Positions 61,580-64,000 of a stretch of 64,000 nt of DNA are shown here, in pieces. This DNA comes from an uncultured Croceitalea sp. (GTDB lineage: Bacteria > Bacteroidota > Bacteroidia > Flavobacteriales > Flavobacteriaceae), in assembly GCA_947495075.1 (NCBI GenBank), contig CANLXH010000002.1:496001-560000 (forward strand). The letters are read 5' to 3'. How positions within the stretch are numbered: the first letter of the stretch is position 1; the number at the start of each line of letters is the position of its first letter. Below the pieces are notes generated by a model that was not told the DNA's origin, ran no database searches, and was given only the letters and a program-made list of their open reading frames with translations. A program made the translations under genes and the position numbers.

Positions 61580-64000
61580 ATGAGACACTTTCTATTCCTT
61601 TTTTCTTTGCTTATTGTACAATTAGGTTTTTCACAACAGGGTGCCACTTCAGCATCTGAAATCGAAAAAGCTTTAAGCCAAAAGGTCATAATGGCAAAGA
61701 ATTCAATTATAAAAAATATTCCTCTAAAAAATATTGGTCCTTCTGTGATGAGCGGTCGTGTGGTAGATTTAGAAGTGAATCCTAACAATTCTACTGAGTT
61801 TTATGTTGCTTACGCTTCTGGTGGATTGTGGCATACAACCTCTAATGGTATCTCTTTTGAACCTATTTTGGATAATTCACAAACACAGAATATTGGTGAG
61901 ATTGCTGTGGATTGGAAAAACGGAACTATTTGGGTTGGTACAGGAGAGAATAATTCATCGCGTTCATCATACGCTGGTATCGGAATTTTAAAATCCACCA
62001 ATAAAGGTAAAACCTGGGAAAATATGGGTTTAAGAGATTCTCATCATATTGGCAGAATTATCATTAATCCAAACAACCCAAATGAAGTTGTTGTTGGTGT
62101 AACCGGTCACCTGTATTCAAAGAACCAAGAACGCGGAATTTATAAAACAACAGATGGTGGAAAGTCATGGAACAAAACCTTGTTTGTTAATGATGAAACC
62201 GGCATTATCGATGTGGCTAGTTCACCTTATAATTTTAATATACAATATGCTGCAGCTTGGCAAAAAGACCGTAAAGCCTGGAATTTTACTGGTAACGGTT
62301 CGGGCTCAGGAATTTATAAGAGTGAAGACGGAGGCTCAACTTGGGAACTTTCAACTACTGCGGAAAGCGGTTTTCCTACTGGTAGTGGCGTAGGCCGAAT
62401 AGGTTTGGCTGTTTTTGATGATACTACGGTTTATGCAGTACATGATAGTCAGTTTAGACGCGAGTCTGATGGAAAAAAGAAAAAGTCTTCTGACGAGTTG
62501 ACAAAAGACGATTTTAAAACGATGTCCACAAAAACACTTCTGGCATTGGACAACAAAAAGCTGAATACTTATCTTAAAACAAATGGTTTTCAAGAAAAGT
62601 ACCGTGCAGAAAACGTAAAAAATATGGTTAAAGATGGTGCCGTAAAACCAGCTGATTTGGCCAAGTATCTCGAGAATGCAAATTCTGCTTTGTTCGATAC
62701 GCCAGTTATAGGAGCGGAAGTGTATCGAAGCGATGACACCGGAAAAACCTGGAAAAAAATGAATCAAAACTATATTGATGACCTTTTCTACAGTTATGGG
62801 TATTACTTTGCGCAGGTACGTGTAGACCCTTCCAATAAAGACAAAATTTATTTGGCTGGGGTCCCATTAATTATGTCTAACGATGGTGGAAACACCTTTA
62901 CTTCAATTGGCAAAGAGAATGTACATGCAGACCATCATGCGCTATGGATTAATCCTAAAAGACCTGGGCACTTGATTAATGGAAACGATGGTGGTGTTAA
63001 TATCACTTACGATGATGGCGGTACTTGGGTGAAGAAGAACTCACCGACCGTTGGTCAATTCTACGCCATAAATGTAGATAACGAAAAACCGTATAATGTT
63101 TATGGAGGTCTCCAAGATAATGGTGTTTGGAAAGGGGCTCACACTTCAGAAGAAAACAACCGTTGGCAGCAATCTGGTAAAAACCCATGGGAAATGATTA
63201 TGGGTGGCGATGGCATGCAGGTACAGATTGATAACCGAAATTCAAATATTGTGTATACAGGTTTTCAATTTGGGAATTACTACCGTTTAGACTTAGCAAA
63301 AAATAAACAAACACGTATTCAGCCTAAGCACGAGTTAGGCGAAGCACCATACCGTTTTAATTGGCAAACCCCAATCTTGTTGTCATCTCACAATCAGGAT
63401 ATTCTGTATTTGGGTGGAAATAAATTACACCGATCGTTGAACCAGGGTGATGAGTGGGAAGCAATTTCAGATGACTTAACTCAAGGTGGAAAAACAGGTA
63501 ATGTTGCCTATGGCACCATAACAACAATCTCAGAATCGCCGTTTAAATTTGGTTTGTTATATACTGGTAGTGATGATGGTTTGGTTCAGGTTTCAAAAAA
63601 TGCTGGAGGTAGTTGGGAGCAAATTTCAACATCGCTGCCAAAAAATTTATGGATAAGTGAAGTAGCCGCTTCAAAACACAAAAAAGAACGTGTTTATGCC
63701 ACATTGAATGGCTACCGTTTTGATGATTTTACTGCTTACGTTTATATGAGTAATGACTACGGAAAGACCTGGAAAAACATTTCAAATAACATTCCCACTT
63801 CACCAGTTAATGCTTTGGTGGAAGACCCAGAAAATGAAAACTTATTGTTTGTTGGTACGGATAACGGACTTTATGTTTCTTTTAATCAAGGTTCATCATG
63901 GGAATTATTTCAAAGCGGAATGCCCAATGTCGCCGTACATGATTTGGTGATTCAGCCCAAAGCCAAGCATCTACTAGTTGGTACGCATGGTCGCAGTATT
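61580..64000 (+). CDS. Second large sortilin/VPS10-like propeller protein (3' end cut)
   Basis: The first 807 codons of a secreted protein, open to the right edge. A signal peptide (MRHFLFLFSLLIVQLGFSQQ) is followed by eleven or so Asp-box-like units (GILKSTNKGKTWEN, GIYKTTDGGKSWNK, EVYRSDDTGKTWKK, YVYMSNDYGKTWKN). A Lys-rich helical insert lies at about residues 295-375 (SDGKKKKSSDELTKDDFK). It is a paralogue of the 5957-9085 gene with the same fold and similar HADHHALWINP / GDHHDLWIAPE segment. The function is likewise unassigned. Probably 900-1050 residues when complete. Confidence 0.82.
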   Translation, partial: MRHFLFLFSLLIVQLGFSQQGATSASEIEKALSQKVIMAKNSIIKNIPLKNIGPSVMSGRVVDLEVNPNNSTEFYVAYASGGLWHTTSNGISFEPILDNSQTQNIGEIAVDWKNGTIWVGTGENNSSRSSYAGIGILKSTNKGKTWENMGLRDSHHIGRIIINPNNPNEVVVGVTGHLYSKNQERGIYKTTDGGKSWNKTLFVNDETGIIDVASSPYNFNIQYAAAWQKDRKAWNFTGNGSGSGIYKSEDGGSTWELSTTAESGFPTGSGVGRIGLAVFDDTTVYAVHDSQFRRESDGKKKKSSDELTKDDFKTMSTKTLLALDNKKLNTYLKTNGFQEKYRAENVKNMVKDGAVKPADLAKYLENANSALFDTPVIGAEVYRSDDTGKTWKKMNQNYIDDLFYSYGYYFAQVRVDPSNKDKIYLAGVPLIMSNDGGNTFTSIGKENVHADHHALWINPKRPGHLINGNDGGVNITYDDGGTWVKKNSPTVGQFYAINVDNEKPYNVYGGLQDNGVWKGAHTSEENNRWQQSGKNPWEMIMGGDGMQVQIDNRNSNIVYTGFQFGNYYRLDLAKNKQTRIQPKHELGEAPYRFNWQTPILLSSHNQDILYLGGNKLHRSLNQGDEWEAISDDLTQGGKTGNVAYGTITTISESPFKFGLLYTGSDDGLVQVSKNAGGSWEQISTSLPKNLWISEVAASKHKKERVYATLNGYRFDDFTAYVYMSNDYGKTWKNISNNIPTSPVNALVEDPENENLLFVGTDNGLYVSFNQGSSWELFQSGMPNVAVHDLVIQPKAKHLLVGTHGRSI

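Noticed and set aside
62351..62767. Minus-strand open frame (138 aa) inside the second propeller gene
   Set aside because: Antisense shadow of a strongly supported repeat protein. No motif of its own.
1..64000. CRISPR array, tRNA/rRNA genes, prophage or transposase genes
   Set aside because: No regularly spaced repeats, no recognisable cloverleaf or rRNA sequence, and no phage or transposase proteins were seen on either strand by reading.

Overview
The window is about 64 kb of low-GC DNA that looks like the chromosome of a marine-type Flavobacteriaceae member (Bacteroidota). The signs are a subtilisin-like protease with a type IX secretion C-terminal sorting domain, many signal-peptide and lipoprotein genes, weak or absent Shine-Dalgarno sequences, -7 promoter boxes of the Bacteroidota type (TAnnTTTG), and several flavobacterial families (DUF2480, DUF3078, DUF4328, choice-of-anchor B, large sortilin-like propellers). 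I see no rRNA, tRNA, CRISPR array, prophage or transposase gene.

Layout. 1-9085 (mostly minus): partial YciI-like gene, radical SAM protein, a possible operon of histidine kinase, enoyl-CoA hydratase and an unknown secreted protein, hemJ, and a 1042-residue secreted propeller. 9281-20272: mixed housekeeping and envelope genes, including DUF4328, a HAD phosphatase, a DsbA-like protein, DUF2237, an SPFH/GYF protein with a double zinc-ribbon membrane protein, a lactonase and a Tricorn-like protease. 20432-26495 (mostly minus): MATE transporter and hemH (overlapping), DUF1460, two ThuA proteins and an AraC regulator. 26702-34697 (plus): the heme operon hemA-C-D-E, GNAT, DUF6973, hemF, phzF, four-helix protein, hemB. 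34828-38034: a decayed beta-lactamase-domain gene, then a CNNM protein, ogt, exonuclease and VOC genes. 38024-43411: secreted protease, EEP nuclease, TMEM175 channel, hflX. 43674-52197 (minus): a full SUF iron-sulfur cluster locus. 52320-64000: secreted lipoproteins, an oxidoreductase, thiL, brnQ, an aminopeptidase P and a second sortilin-like propeller running off the end.

How the genes work together. Eight heme genes (hemA, C, D, E, F, B, H, J) take glutamyl-tRNA to protoheme through the protoporphyrin branch. Only the steps of glutamyl-tRNA synthetase and glutamate-1-semialdehyde aminomutase are missing here. The SUF locus supplies Fe-S clusters, which the radical SAM protein (and possibly ferrochelatase) needs. 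The region is mostly ordinary core genome. The most unusual items are a 0.4 kb four-helix-protein gene bracketed by imperfect inverted repeats inside the heme operon and carrying a homopolymer frameshift, the beta-lactamase-domain pseudogene just after hemB, palindromic intergenic repeats in at least three places, and extra unrecognised genes inside the SUF locus. Nothing here is clearly a new defence or mobile system. The inverted-repeat four-helix unit is the best candidate for something undescribed.
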